Positions 27,820-36,091 of a stretch of DNA of 64,000 nucleotides are shown piece by piece. The stretch's first letter is position 1. Each line of letters starts with the position of its first letter. Source of the stretch: Flavobacterium microcysteis (lineage in GTDB: Bacteria; Bacteroidota; Bacteroidia; Flavobacteriales; Flavobacteriaceae); assembly GCF_006385255.1 (NCBI RefSeq), contig NZ_VFJE01000054.1:310001-374000 (forward strand), given 5' to 3'. The notes beneath the pieces were generated by a model. That model did not search any database. It was not told the DNA's origin and was given only the letters and a program-made list of their open reading frames with translations. A program made the translations under genes and the position numbers.

Positions 27820-29433
27820 ATGGCTAAAAGTGAATTTCAGAGTAAGAAACCAAATAACATTAGAGAATATATAGAACTTGCTAATGATATTTCTGATTAT
27901 AAGAACAGATTAAAGGCAATAGACTTTCTTTCAAAATATAAGTGTTATGAAAGCAAAAAGGAATTATATCGTTTAATGAAAACAGATAAAATATTCGCTG
28001 TTAAGGAACAAGCATTTAGAGCATTGCAAAACTTTGGCGAAGATGTTAGATTAACAAAAAAGAAGAAAGGCAAATCTGTTAAAACCATAAATGATAAACT
28101 TTTGATTTTGCATAATTCCTTTAACGGCGACCCTTATACTCTGACAGATTTCAAGATTAAGTTTAAGGACTTATATCCATACATTTATGATATTTACAAT
28201 TACGAAAAGAAATCAAAATTTGACAGCTTTATAACAAGCTCTATTAAGACGTTCGCTAAAAGGAAAATAAAGCACAATTATTCTATCAATATAAGTTTTG
28301 ATGCTCCTGATATTTTTATTTCCAGAGAAATATTTGATATGGAATACAAAGGAAGTTCAGACACAAATGATGAGTTAGAAATTAAGAACGATACATTAAC
28401 AATAAGGAGCAACAGGTCTGCAAAAATCAATCTTATCAATATTGTTTTTTCAGAAAGTAATTCTATTCATAACCAAATTATTAAATCTCTGATTTACTAT
28501 TATATCAAAGTAAACCGCTTTGTTCCAATAAAAAGTATTTCAATCAACCGGATAAAGCAAACGGGAGAAGACACAATTATTTCTTTGCCAACCACGAAGA
28601 TTGCAGTTGAACAGATTTTGAATGAAAAATTTATAAGTATTGATATTTCAACTGTCAATATCAACGACCTTTTTAAATCTGATGATAAATCAAAAGCAAT
28701 TCAGTATGCTTTGACCTATCTTTTGAAATCAAAAATTACCAATGAACAAAGTGAGCGATTTGAAAAGTTATGGAAATCATTTAACTCTATCTATCATTAT
28801 CTTGGTAACGGTGCAAACGAAAATGAGTGTCATCGTTTAATTCGTAATTTTATACTTACAAACCCAACACTTTTCTCAAAATCACATAGGAAAGCAAAAG
28901 CTATAACAATCAAAGAACTTCGTGAAAAAGTTCGTTTTTATGAGCTATTGAGTAATGATTATGATACTAAAGAAAAGATAGTTTCTTTTATTGCTTTTGT
29001 CTTTAGGTATCAGAACAAGGTTGTTTGCAAAAACTTGCTTGATAATATTAGTTATTTTGAAACTGATTTAAAAGATATTTTTAATTTAGATAAGGTCGAA
29101 AGTAAGTTTAACAAGTTCGATTATATCAAAGACCTTTATCACAATAACAAGTCTTCATCTGATAAAGATATAATCTTTAAAAAAGTCAAAGACTATTTAG
29201 AAGATAAAGTTAAAAATCCTGTTCCAAATACTGAATTGGAAATTACCGCCTTCATTTGTCTTAAATATTGTTACTACCTAAGAAACAAAATATTCCACGC
29301 CGAGAAGCAAGATTTAACTTTCAGATTTGCTAAAAACAATCTGATTTTTGAATTAGAATGGGTAAATGAAATATTGGAAACTTTAATTGTAGAACTGATT
29401 TCAACGAATGTTAATTGGACAAGGAAGAATTAA
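27820..29433 (+). CDS. AT-rich cargo protein with HEPN-type RNxxxH motif
   Basis: A 537-residue protein I cannot assign to a named family. The N-terminal ~75 residues (DYKNRLKAIDFLSKY, ELYRLMKTDKIFAVKEQAFRALQNFG) look like two HEAT-type repeats. The middle is mixed alpha/beta. Near the C-terminus YLRNKIFHAEKQD (Arg488, His493) matches the Rx4-6H motif, in its usual RNxxxH form, of HEPN ribonuclease domains common in abortive-infection proteins. Base composition is far lower in GC than flanking ICE genes, and it runs against them, with its own -7 box and terminator. This points to recent insertion of a defence-type gene. An inactive structural HEPN-like domain is the alternative. Confidence 0.6.
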   Translation: MAKSEFQSKKPNNIREYIELANDISDYKNRLKAIDFLSKYKCYESKKELYRLMKTDKIFAVKEQAFRALQNFGEDVRLTKKKKGKSVKTINDKLLILHNSFNGDPYTLTDFKIKFKDLYPYIYDIYNYEKKSKFDSFITSSIKTFAKRKIKHNYSINISFDAPDIFISREIFDMEYKGSSDTNDELEIKNDTLTIRSNRSAKINLINIVFSESNSIHNQIIKSLIYYYIKVNRFVPIKSISINRIKQTGEDTIISLPTTKIAVEQILNEKFISIDISTVNINDLFKSDDKSKAIQYALTYLLKSKITNEQSERFEKLWKSFNSIYHYLGNGANENECHRLIRNFILTNPTLFSKSHRKAKAITIKELREKVRFYELLSNDYDTKEKIVSFIAFVFRYQNKVVCKNLLDNISYFETDLKDIFNLDKVESKFNKFDYIKDLYHNNKSSSDKDIIFKKVKDYLEDKVKNPVPNTELEITAFICLKYCYYLRNKIFHAEKQDLTFRFAKNNLIFELEWVNEILETLIVELISTNVNWTRKN

Positions 29434-29438
29434 AATGT

Positions 29439-29464
29439 AAATCCCTGCCTAAGCAGGGATTTAA
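29439..29464. terminator. Bidirectional terminator
   Basis: AAATCCCTGC (29439-29448) and GCAGGGATTT (29453-29462) form a perfect 10-bp stem with a 4-base loop between the convergent HEPN-motif gene and ORF6N gene. Confidence 0.88.
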
Positions 29465-30343
29465 TTAAACATTATTCAAAATCTGAAGCATTCTGCCGAC
29501 TTCTATATCCATTCGGGAAAACGCAAACCACTTTTTACCCAAGTCTTTGAGCGAAGCTCCGATATGATAAAGTTCTGTTTGGTCGATTATCAAAAATCGG
29601 TCGTGTGCATCGGGGAATAGCTCAACTTCAATCGGGGAATATTGACTATTGTACCGTTGTACATCCAGCCGTAACTGATTGCTGATAGCTTTGGTGTAGA
29701 TTTTTGCCGTTACATTATCCTTGCGTTTGCCTAACAAGGTCAGCACCGTATCATCTGCATAATTGTCGAGCAGGATAATGGAGCTTTCGGCATTCCTGAT
29801 AATATCCGCTACAAATTTGTAAGCATCAAAGACCTGCCCGTTATAGAAAATACCTTTTTCGCTTTGGAGTTTTCCGCTTTCCAAAGCCTTAAAGATTTCC
29901 TCAAATTTTTGGTCGGCTTCTAATTGCTTCAATTCGATGTTATCCAGCCTGTGAAACAATGCTGCATTACTGATAAGCATACGTCGCATTTCAACAAAGG
30001 CATTCATTATCTCTATACTGACTTTTACAGCAATATCGCTACGCAACAATGCGGACATCATTGCTACCCCTTGCTCAGTAAAAGCAAAAGGTAGATAACG
30101 CCGACCTCCCCGTCCAACGTTTGAGGTGCCAAATTGGTACCTCAAAGATTTTTCTTCCTGTTCGGTAAGCTGAAAGCAGAAATTTTCAGGAAAACGGTTC
30201 TCATTTCTCTTTAAAACCCTGTTTAATGCTTTGGTTTCTACCTGATAGAGCGTTGCTAAATCAGTATCAAGAATAACTTGTTTATCCCGTATCGTGTGAA
30301 TAAGCGGTGCTATTTCCTGTTGTGATATGATAAGATTGGTCAT
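29465..30343 (-). CDS. ORF6N-domain protein with PLD-like C-terminus
   Basis: A 292-residue protein. Residues about 10-95 form an ORF6N domain (VILDTDLATLYQVETKALNRV, LPFAFTEQGVAMMSALLRS), a DNA-binding/regulatory module of phages and mobile elements. After a coiled linker, residues 165-290 resemble a phospholipase-D-like fold, with HDRFLIID (His247) in place of the HxKx4D half-motif, Lys changed to Arg. Only one half-motif is present, so nuclease activity would need dimerisation or is lost. Its start overlaps the topoisomerase stop by 4 bases (ATGA), so it is coupled to the topoisomerase operon. Confidence 0.78.
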   Translation of the reverse strand: MTNLIISQQEIAPLIHTIRDKQVILDTDLATLYQVETKALNRVLKRNENRFPENFCFQLTEQEEKSLRYQFGTSNVGRGGRRYLPFAFTEQGVAMMSALLRSDIAVKVSIEIMNAFVEMRRMLISNAALFHRLDNIELKQLEADQKFEEIFKALESGKLQSEKGIFYNGQVFDAYKFVADIIRNAESSIILLDNYADDTVLTLLGKRKDNVTAKIYTKAISNQLRLDVQRYNSQYSPIEVELFPDAHDRFLIIDQTELYHIGASLKDLGKKWFAFSRMDIEVGRMLQILNNV

Positions 30344-32427
30344 TTCCTTTTATATTTTTTGTTTTTCTCAAACTCAAAGGAACTTTCGGCATTTTCTTTC
30401 AGAATGATATAGGCATCGAATTTCTTTCCAGCTTTGCTCGTCATTCCTTTAATCAGAGAAGTTTTGCTTTTATTGACAAGGCTTGTAATATCGGCTATAC
30501 TGATATGCACTCCGCAAACATTACGGAACTGTACCCAATTACACGTTTCGTCAGGACATTTTACAATCTTATCACGGATAATCAATTGCTGACTTTTGCA
30601 TTTCGGACAGGTCAGTTTAGGCAGGTTCTCGTTGGCAATGGAGGTTTGTAGCAATTCGTCTGTTATGGACTTTGCGTAGGTTTCCATTTCCCTTAGAAAT
30701 ACCCTTGCATCAACTTCGTTGTTTTCGATTTTCTGCAAAGCCAATTCCCATTCGGCAGTCATAGCCACGTCCGCAATTTTGCGGTCTTTTACCAATTCAT
30801 ATACCTGCAATCCTTTCTCCGTTGGTATTAAGGCTTTCTTTTCCCGTTGGATATAATTACGGGTAAACAGGGTTTCGATTATCGCAGCTCTTGTGGCAGG
30901 TGTACCGATACCGATATTTTGCAGGGCTTTCCGTTCGTCCTCGTTTTCGATTTCCCTGCCTGCATTTTCCATTGCCGACAATAGTCCGGCTTCGGTAAAC
31001 AGTATGGGCGGTTTGGTTTTCTTTTCCAAACAGGAGGCTTCTTTGATTTTCAGTTCGTCGCCCTTTTTTAGTTCGGGCAAATCCTGTATCGGTTCGGTAT
31101 CTTCGTCCGAGAAACTGCCTTTTATGGAACGCCAGCCAGCCTCTAATATCTTACAGCCTTTCAGCGTAAAATCGTAATGCGACACTTCCAACGCTATATC
31201 CGTTACTTCTTTTACACAAGCTTGTGATATGGCTTCGAGCAGTCGAAAGGCAATCATATTATACACCTTTGTTTCGTCTGCATTCAGGGCAGACGGGATT
31301 TTGTCGGTTATGAGTAAACCGTGGTGGTCTGTTACACGGAGGTCATTTACTATCCGCTTATTAAACCGACCCCATTTTAATTTTGATACCGCTTGTTTGA
31401 AATTATCGTTGTCCTGCAAAGCCCTTACGAGGTTCGGGATTTCTGCCCACATATCTTCCGGTATGTATTTGCTTCCGGTACGGGGATAGGTAATAAATTT
31501 TTGTTCGTACAGGCTTTGGGCAATGTTTAGCGTTTGTTCGGCGGATAGGTTGAGCTTTTTGTTGGCTTCCTTTTGCAGTCCTGTAAGGTCAAAAAGCAAG
31601 GGCGGTTGCTCCGTGGTATTTTTGCTTTCCACAGATACAACCGTAGTAATGCCGTGTCTTTGTATTGACCTTAATGTATCTTCCGCTAACTTTTGCTCGT
31701 CCCATTTAGTTTTTGAGATACTCTTAAAATCAATATCCTCTTTGCGGTGCAATAGCTGAATTTGCCAATACTTCTTAATTGAGAAATTTTTGTTTTCCAA
31801 ATAGCGTTTGCAAATCAAAGCCAACGTAGGCGTTTGCACTCTGCCCAAAGAATAAATACCGTTGCCTGCGGATATACTCAATGCTTGTGTGGCATTGATA
31901 CCCACCAGCCAATCGGCACGGCTTCTGCCTTGTGCAGCCTGATACAATCCGTCAAATTCTTTGCCGTCTTTCAGGCTGTCAAACCCTTGCTTGATTGCCT
32001 TTTCGGTAAGCGAGCTTATCCAAAGTCGCTCAAAGGGTTTACGGCATTTCAGATGTTCGTAAATATACCTGAAAATCAACTCGCCCTCACGTCCTGCATC
32101 GGTAGCAACGATAATACTATCGCTTTTGTTGAACAGTTCTTTGATGACTTTCAGTTGCTTTAATGCTCCCGTATCGGCTTGGTAGCCTTTGTCTTTTTTG
32201 ACCTTTCTGACGGTCAATATAAACGGGTTCGGGAGGATAGGCAATGAAGCCTTATCAAACCCCGAAATCCCGTAGTCTTCGGGCATTCCTAAGCCAATTA
32301 AATGACCGAATGCCCACGTAACAAAATAGCCATTGCCCGTTAGATAGCCGTCCTTTTTATCGGAAGCTCCTAACAGGCTGGCTATTTCTCTCGCTACGCT
32401 TGGTTTTTCTGCGATAACTGTTTTCAT
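30340..32427 (-). CDS. topB: DNA topoisomerase III (type IA)
   Basis: A 695-residue type IA topoisomerase, which passes single DNA strands through a transient break. It has the Toprim N-terminus KTVIAEKPSVAREIA and acidic ATDAGREGE (109-117), the active-site Tyr314 in FITYPRTGS, and a C-terminal zinc-finger-like CPKCKS...CPDETCNW. Plasmid and ICE topB genes are thought to help process transfer or replication intermediates. It lies 2 bases after the DUF3945 gene in the same operon. It is probably an element-borne copy, distinct from a chromosomal topoisomerase. Confidence 0.92.
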   Translation of the reverse strand: MKTVIAEKPSVAREIASLLGASDKKDGYLTGNGYFVTWAFGHLIGLGMPEDYGISGFDKASLPILPNPFILTVRKVKKDKGYQADTGALKQLKVIKELFNKSDSIIVATDAGREGELIFRYIYEHLKCRKPFERLWISSLTEKAIKQGFDSLKDGKEFDGLYQAAQGRSRADWLVGINATQALSISAGNGIYSLGRVQTPTLALICKRYLENKNFSIKKYWQIQLLHRKEDIDFKSISKTKWDEQKLAEDTLRSIQRHGITTVVSVESKNTTEQPPLLFDLTGLQKEANKKLNLSAEQTLNIAQSLYEQKFITYPRTGSKYIPEDMWAEIPNLVRALQDNDNFKQAVSKLKWGRFNKRIVNDLRVTDHHGLLITDKIPSALNADETKVYNMIAFRLLEAISQACVKEVTDIALEVSHYDFTLKGCKILEAGWRSIKGSFSDEDTEPIQDLPELKKGDELKIKEASCLEKKTKPPILFTEAGLLSAMENAGREIENEDERKALQNIGIGTPATRAAIIETLFTRNYIQREKKALIPTEKGLQVYELVKDRKIADVAMTAEWELALQKIENNEVDARVFLREMETYAKSITDELLQTSIANENLPKLTCPKCKSQQLIIRDKIVKCPDETCNWVQFRNVCGVHISIADITSLVNKSKTSLIKGMTSKAGKKFDAYIILKENAESSFEFEKNKKYKRK

Positions 32428-32429
32428 AA

Positions 32430-33896
32430 CTAACTTACTTTTCTACTTCTTGATTTTGCAGGGGCTTTGGGTTTATTCTGTTTCTCCTGTTGTTGTTCGT
32501 TCTTCGGTGCTTGTTGTCCTTTCTGCAAAGGCTCATTAATATTTTTGGTCGCTTCGTTGGTTTTGCCTTTGGAATTGACCTCTGTTTGTGTTTTGTGAGC
32601 TTCCGATGCCTGTACCCGTTCTTTGTATTTATCGGGGAACTCGAAAAACAATTTATCGGTTTCTTTATTCAGGGTTATATATCCGTTATAAGGCTGATTT
32701 TTTTTATCCGTCAATTCAATGAATACGGATTGACCGTCTTTGAGCTTGTTGCGTTGTTCATCATTCAATTCTTTGCCTCTAAATTCTGTAAGAGGGTTCG
32801 GCTCTTGGCTTTGCTGATTGTTTTGTGCCTGTTTATTGGATTGAGAATTATCAAAATTGAAGTCCAGCCTGTATGTGTCAATATTGTATTGTACAGTCAG
32901 GTTATAAGGAGTTCCTTTTTCAGAAATCAATCCCTCCAATCTAAGCGGTTTACCCTCTTGTACGGTTTGTTTTTCTGCCTCGGTTAATTCCCTGTCGCCA
33001 ATTTTATCAGGCACTCTGATAAAGGACGACGGCACGGACACAAGTTCATTGGTAAGTTTATCCACTTGGATAATTGACGGTATTGTGTTTCCTGTTTTGT
33101 ATTTCAAATCAACAATACGCCCCATATTTCCCGTTTCAAGCAGGTTTTTTTTGTCTTCGTCCGTAAACTTATGCCCGAAAAATTCTCTGTGCAATTCGGG
33201 GGCATTTCGGACACCGTGTACCATTACTACGGTTTCTCCATTTTCGTTGTTCCGAAGCTGTAAACGGGCATCGGTACGAACTGCCACGCCTCCAAAATTT
33301 ACGCTTACATTTAAAAGCTCGGGTGTTTTATAGCCTTTTAATAATGGTTCAAGCAAATTCCTCTTTTCAAGATACTCTTTACTTACTCCGAAATTGTTCA
33401 TTGTTTGCCAATCGACCTGTTCAGGCTGAAAGCGGTATTCGCTTTTTTCCTGTGTTGTTTGTGATGTTGCCATATCTTTTTGATTTTCTTGTTTCTGTTC
33501 CTCTTTAGGTTCATTCTTGACCTCGTGTTTTTCCATTTCCTTTTTGCCCTCCGGCGTAGGACTATCTACCTGTTTCTGAAATTGCTTTGCCTTTTCGACG
33601 GCTTCATTTGCGTCCACTTTGAAGAATGCAAAAGGGGTTGGGTTTTTCAACTGTCGCCAAAAGTTGGAGAAGAAGTTGGAAATGAAATCTCCGTGTTTAT
33701 CCACTCGTAAAAAGTCGGATTGGTTCTTCTTGGTCGGGTCAACGGTTTCTAAGTTCCCGTCCTTGTCAATACCCTTAACGGCTTGGATTTTCATTTTCTC
33801 TTTATCCAGCACTAACAGCACGTCCGAAAGTTGCTCAGGTATTTCCTGTGCAACCTGTTCGGGTGCTTCCTGTTGATTTAATGTTTCTTCGCTCAT
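32430..33896 (-). CDS. DUF4099/DUF3945 domain protein
   Basis: A 488-residue protein of the group that accompanies topB on Bacteroidetes ICEs. The N-terminus (SDVLLVLDKEKMKIQAVKGI) and the VDWQTMNNFGVSKEYLEKRN segment fit DUF4099; two repeats of the LTEAEKQTVQEGKPLRLEGL / LNDEQRNKLKDGQSVFIEL type fit DUF3945. Linkers are rich in Gln, Glu and Lys, and the C-terminus is strongly basic. The function is unknown; a DNA-associated role with the topoisomerase is an inference from conserved order. It is the first gene of the DUF3945-topB-ORF6N operon. Confidence 0.8.
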   Translation of the reverse strand: MSEETLNQQEAPEQVAQEIPEQLSDVLLVLDKEKMKIQAVKGIDKDGNLETVDPTKKNQSDFLRVDKHGDFISNFFSNFWRQLKNPTPFAFFKVDANEAVEKAKQFQKQVDSPTPEGKKEMEKHEVKNEPKEEQKQENQKDMATSQTTQEKSEYRFQPEQVDWQTMNNFGVSKEYLEKRNLLEPLLKGYKTPELLNVSVNFGGVAVRTDARLQLRNNENGETVVMVHGVRNAPELHREFFGHKFTDEDKKNLLETGNMGRIVDLKYKTGNTIPSIIQVDKLTNELVSVPSSFIRVPDKIGDRELTEAEKQTVQEGKPLRLEGLISEKGTPYNLTVQYNIDTYRLDFNFDNSQSNKQAQNNQQSQEPNPLTEFRGKELNDEQRNKLKDGQSVFIELTDKKNQPYNGYITLNKETDKLFFEFPDKYKERVQASEAHKTQTEVNSKGKTNEATKNINEPLQKGQQAPKNEQQQEKQNKPKAPAKSRSRKVS

Positions 33897-33957
33897 AATC
33901 TGAAAAATTTAAAGTTCAATGCCGAAAGTAAAGGAAGTGGTTACAGCATAACACGAA

Positions 33958-33995
33958 GTGGCAGTCATTGGCAGTCATTGGCAGTGTTTGGCGTA
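33958..33995 (+). repeat. GTGGCAGT-type repeat cluster 4
   Basis: GTGGCAGTCATTGGCAGTCA then TTGGCAGTGTTTGGCG: three near-identical repeats at about 10-11 base spacing, roughly one helical turn. It occupies the gap between the HTH gene and the DUF3945 operon and almost abuts the HTH stop codon. Confidence 0.55.
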
Positions 33996-34289
33996 TTACT
34001 TACCCGTAGGATGGTTAAAGCTCTCTCGAATAAACTGATGTACATCGGATAGCTTATAATAGAGTTTTCCACTTATCGTATAATAGGGCAGTTTGCCAAT
34101 AGAACGGTAACGCTGGAGGGAGCGGTTGCTGATTTTCAGCATTTGTAATAAATCCTGATTGTCGAGCAGTTCCTCGCCGTCTATGCTGTTGCGTTTCTTC
34201 TGTAAGTCATCTATATGGTTACTCAACATATCCAGCCTATCCATTATCCGCTCCATCCACGACAAAAATTCCATTCTATCAATATTCAT
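33996..34289 (-). CDS. Small helix-turn-helix protein, excisionase-like (1)
   Basis: A 97-residue protein. The N-terminal half is helical (WMERIMDRLDMLSNHIDDLQKK) and the C-terminal half is a MerR-like winged helix (LDNQDLLQMLKISNRSLQRYRSIGKLPYYTISGKLYYKLSDVHQF), as in HTH_17 proteins and the Xis2c/Xis2d excision factors of CTnDOT. It may regulate or help excision of the ICE. It is followed by repeat cluster 4 and lies 28 bases after a similar gene; the pair is probably one operon. Confidence 0.8.
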   Translation of the reverse strand: MNIDRMEFLSWMERIMDRLDMLSNHIDDLQKKRNSIDGEELLDNQDLLQMLKISNRSLQRYRSIGKLPYYTISGKLYYKLSDVHQFIRESFNHPTGK

Positions 34290-34317
34290 AGCTTTTACTT
34301 TTAATGGTTCATACCTG

Positions 34318-34668
34318 TTATTTACCTGATTTCAGTTTTCTGCCTTTTTCGATGTAGCTTTTGCCCTTTGCCATAAGCTCCTCTACATATTCGTCGCTAC
34401 TTTGTACGGCATTGGTATTAAGCATATCCTTGATTGCTCCAATCGTGTAGAAGTATTGCCCGTAAATTTTGGAGTAGGTTATTTCGCCTTTGGTACGCAT
34501 ACGCCATAAAGTTTTTTCGCTGATATGCAGGTATTGGCAGACCTCGTGATTGTTGAGCCACAAATCATCATAGCTTGTGTCGTCCAATCTTTTCAGATAA
34601 TCCGCAATAGCGTTGATACGGCTATTGAGCTGTTTCCACGCTTCTTCTTCAATGGTTATGATTTTCAT
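34318..34668 (-). CDS. Small helix-turn-helix protein, excisionase-like (2)
   Basis: A 116-residue relative of the neighbouring protein. The HTH_17-type domain reads LWLNNHEVCQYLHISEKTLWRMRTKGEITYSKIYGQYFYTI, preceded by a helical segment and followed by a lysine-rich tail. Pairs of such proteins beside rteC are usual in CTnDOT-like elements, where they act in excision. Transcription probably starts in the 34669-34720 region, which holds repeat cluster 5. Confidence 0.8.
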   Translation of the reverse strand: MKIITIEEEAWKQLNSRINAIADYLKRLDDTSYDDLWLNNHEVCQYLHISEKTLWRMRTKGEITYSKIYGQYFYTIGAIKDMLNTNAVQSSDEYVEELMAKGKSYIEKGRKLKSGK

Positions 34669-34708
34669 TGCATTGCTTTTTAATGTTCACAATGCAAAAT
34701 TGCTAAGG

Positions 34709-34757
34709 GTGGCAGTGTTTGTCCGCCAAGCCTCGCCAATTGGTTTGGCGGTTTTTT
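34709..34757 (+). repeat. Repeat cluster 5 overlapping a terminator-like hairpin
   Basis: GTGGCAGTGTTTGTCCGCCA begins at 34709. CCGCCAA (34723-34729) pairs with TTGGCGG (34745-34751), followed by TTTTTT, a terminator layout on the plus strand although no plus-strand gene precedes it. It lies just upstream of the HTH gene start. Confidence 0.45.
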
Positions 34758-34877
34758 GAAATTTTTTACAATCGGTTAAAACCCTTTATTTATGAGGGTT
34801 ACACGGTATTTGGAATTGTAAGCCTATACCTTTTACTTCAATTCGCCAATGTACATACATTGGCAAAGGATATAAAA

Positions 34878-34908
34878 AAAGGCAGTACACGAAAAATGTA
34901 CTGCCTTT
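34878..34908 (-). terminator. Terminator of rteC copy 2
   Basis: AAAGGCAGTACA (34878-34889) and TGTACTGCCTTT (34897-34908) form a perfect 12-bp stem. Read on the minus strand it follows the rteC stop and runs into a T-tract. Confidence 0.88.
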
Positions 34909-34928
34909 GAACAATGACCAGCATTCAG

Positions 34929-35774
34929 CTAAAGGTCTTTATCCATATATTCCTCTAATGAAGTTTTGAGCTGGTCTAAAAATGCTGTTCGTGAACCGCT
35001 ACGGGTTTTCATTCTGTGGAAAGCGTGATGTAAGTCGCCCAGCGTGATGCCGAAAAGTATTTGAAACATCAAACTGATTTTTCGGACACCTATTTTACCG
35101 TGAGAAATCGCACCGGAAGCGTAAAGCGAATATATCAATTCTATAAGGGCATTTTTGCTGTCCGTCCAAAATATATCTTTTGAGCTTTCAGGCTTTTGTA
35201 GAATGGCATCGGGATGTTCGTCAGGATTGATTTTGGTAATTAGGTAAGAGTAGAGCAATTCGTTGGCGATAATCCTCGCAGTTTTATAGTCATAGAAAGT
35301 AGAAAATTCGGGGTCTATTTCAAAGACTATACTGTTTAGCCCGTCGTGGTAGTTTATGTTTCCACGTTTGAAATAAGTATGGTCACGGTCAGTACGTCCT
35401 GAACGATAATACCTGTAAAAGTCAGAGTTGCAAATATGCTCAATGTATTCTCTTTTCAGACTTGCTAATTGGTTTGAAAAATAGCTGTAATACATTTTAC
35501 CATTGCTGACGGGACAGGTTGTTTCAATTCGGTAAACCTTATTGTAGTAAATCAGTTTACCGAGGATTTGGGGTTTAATGGTTCTGAAGAATTGTATTTC
35601 TTCTTCATCGTTTTTAAATCCTGTTTTAATAACGTGTTCCTTGACCGAAAATAACAGGTCTTGCAGATACAAGGTCATTTGATAAGCCTCATCAATTAGC
35701 CTTTCGCTTTGGGCAGAAATCTTATCTTCTTTATTATGTATCTCTAAAATGATAGTGTGTAAAGAATGTTTCAT
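34929..35774 (-). CDS. rteC: RteC-family regulator, copy 2
   Basis: The ATG at 35774 gives a 281-residue RteC protein (MKHSLHTIILEIHNKEDKIS); a further upstream in-frame start at 35873 would add 33 residues unlike the family. Shared features with copy 1 are VKEHVIKTGFKNDEEEIQFF, GKLIYYNKVYRIET, FSTFYDYKTARIIANEL and IELIYSLYASGA. In CTnDOT RteC activates the excision genes; this copy lies directly upstream of the two excisionase-like genes, with the same orientation. It is the last clear ICE gene on the right. Confidence 0.85.
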   Translation of the reverse strand: MKHSLHTIILEIHNKEDKISAQSERLIDEAYQMTLYLQDLLFSVKEHVIKTGFKNDEEEIQFFRTIKPQILGKLIYYNKVYRIETTCPVSNGKMYYSYFSNQLASLKREYIEHICNSDFYRYYRSGRTDRDHTYFKRGNINYHDGLNSIVFEIDPEFSTFYDYKTARIIANELLYSYLITKINPDEHPDAILQKPESSKDIFWTDSKNALIELIYSLYASGAISHGKIGVRKISLMFQILFGITLGDLHHAFHRMKTRSGSRTAFLDQLKTSLEEYMDKDL

Positions 35775-35967
35775 AGCTAATAATTTTGTGTTGTTATTAA
35801 TCTTTAAATTCAGTTTACACCAAACTAATACACAAAATTTCAAACATTCTTTGACAATAAAACCCACGTTCAACCCACCTGTGGTAAGATTTTTTATCAG
35901 TAGGTGGGGGCAACTGTGGAAATAAATTTACAAAATTTTTGTATGACACCTATTGAAAAGGCACATA

Positions 35968-36008
35968 AAAAATAGGACGGAAAATTAATATTACCGTCCT
36001 ATTTTTTT
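35968..36008. terminator. Bidirectional terminator-like hairpin near the ICE end
   Basis: AAAAATAGGACGG (35968-35980) pairs perfectly with 35994-36006 around a 13-base loop, with A- and T-runs. It would insulate the ICE from the chromosomal DUF389 gene. Confidence 0.75.
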
Positions 36009-36018
36009 GTATATTTGC
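36009..36018 (+). other. Candidate ICE attachment core GTATATTTGC
   Basis: GTATATTTGC matches the GTAnnTTTGC core used by the CTnDOT integrase. It lies at the change from ICE genes to chromosomal genes. The same letters also fit a Bacteroidetes -7 box, and the opposite ICE end is outside the window, so the assignment is tentative. Confidence 0.35.
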
Positions 36019-36091
36019 TACTGATTTACAAGGTAATCAAATGAAAGTGAGTGCAACAAGCACCATAACTAAATCGTTACCGATAAGGTTT

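Noticed and set aside
28807..28890. RLIRNF...H segment as a second HEPN motif
   Set aside because: The spacing to the next histidine is too long; only Arg488/His493 fits Rx4-6H.
34719..34910. 63-codon plus-strand frame between the HTH gene and rteC copy 2
   Set aside because: It covers a terminator-like hairpin and the rteC terminator and looks non-coding.
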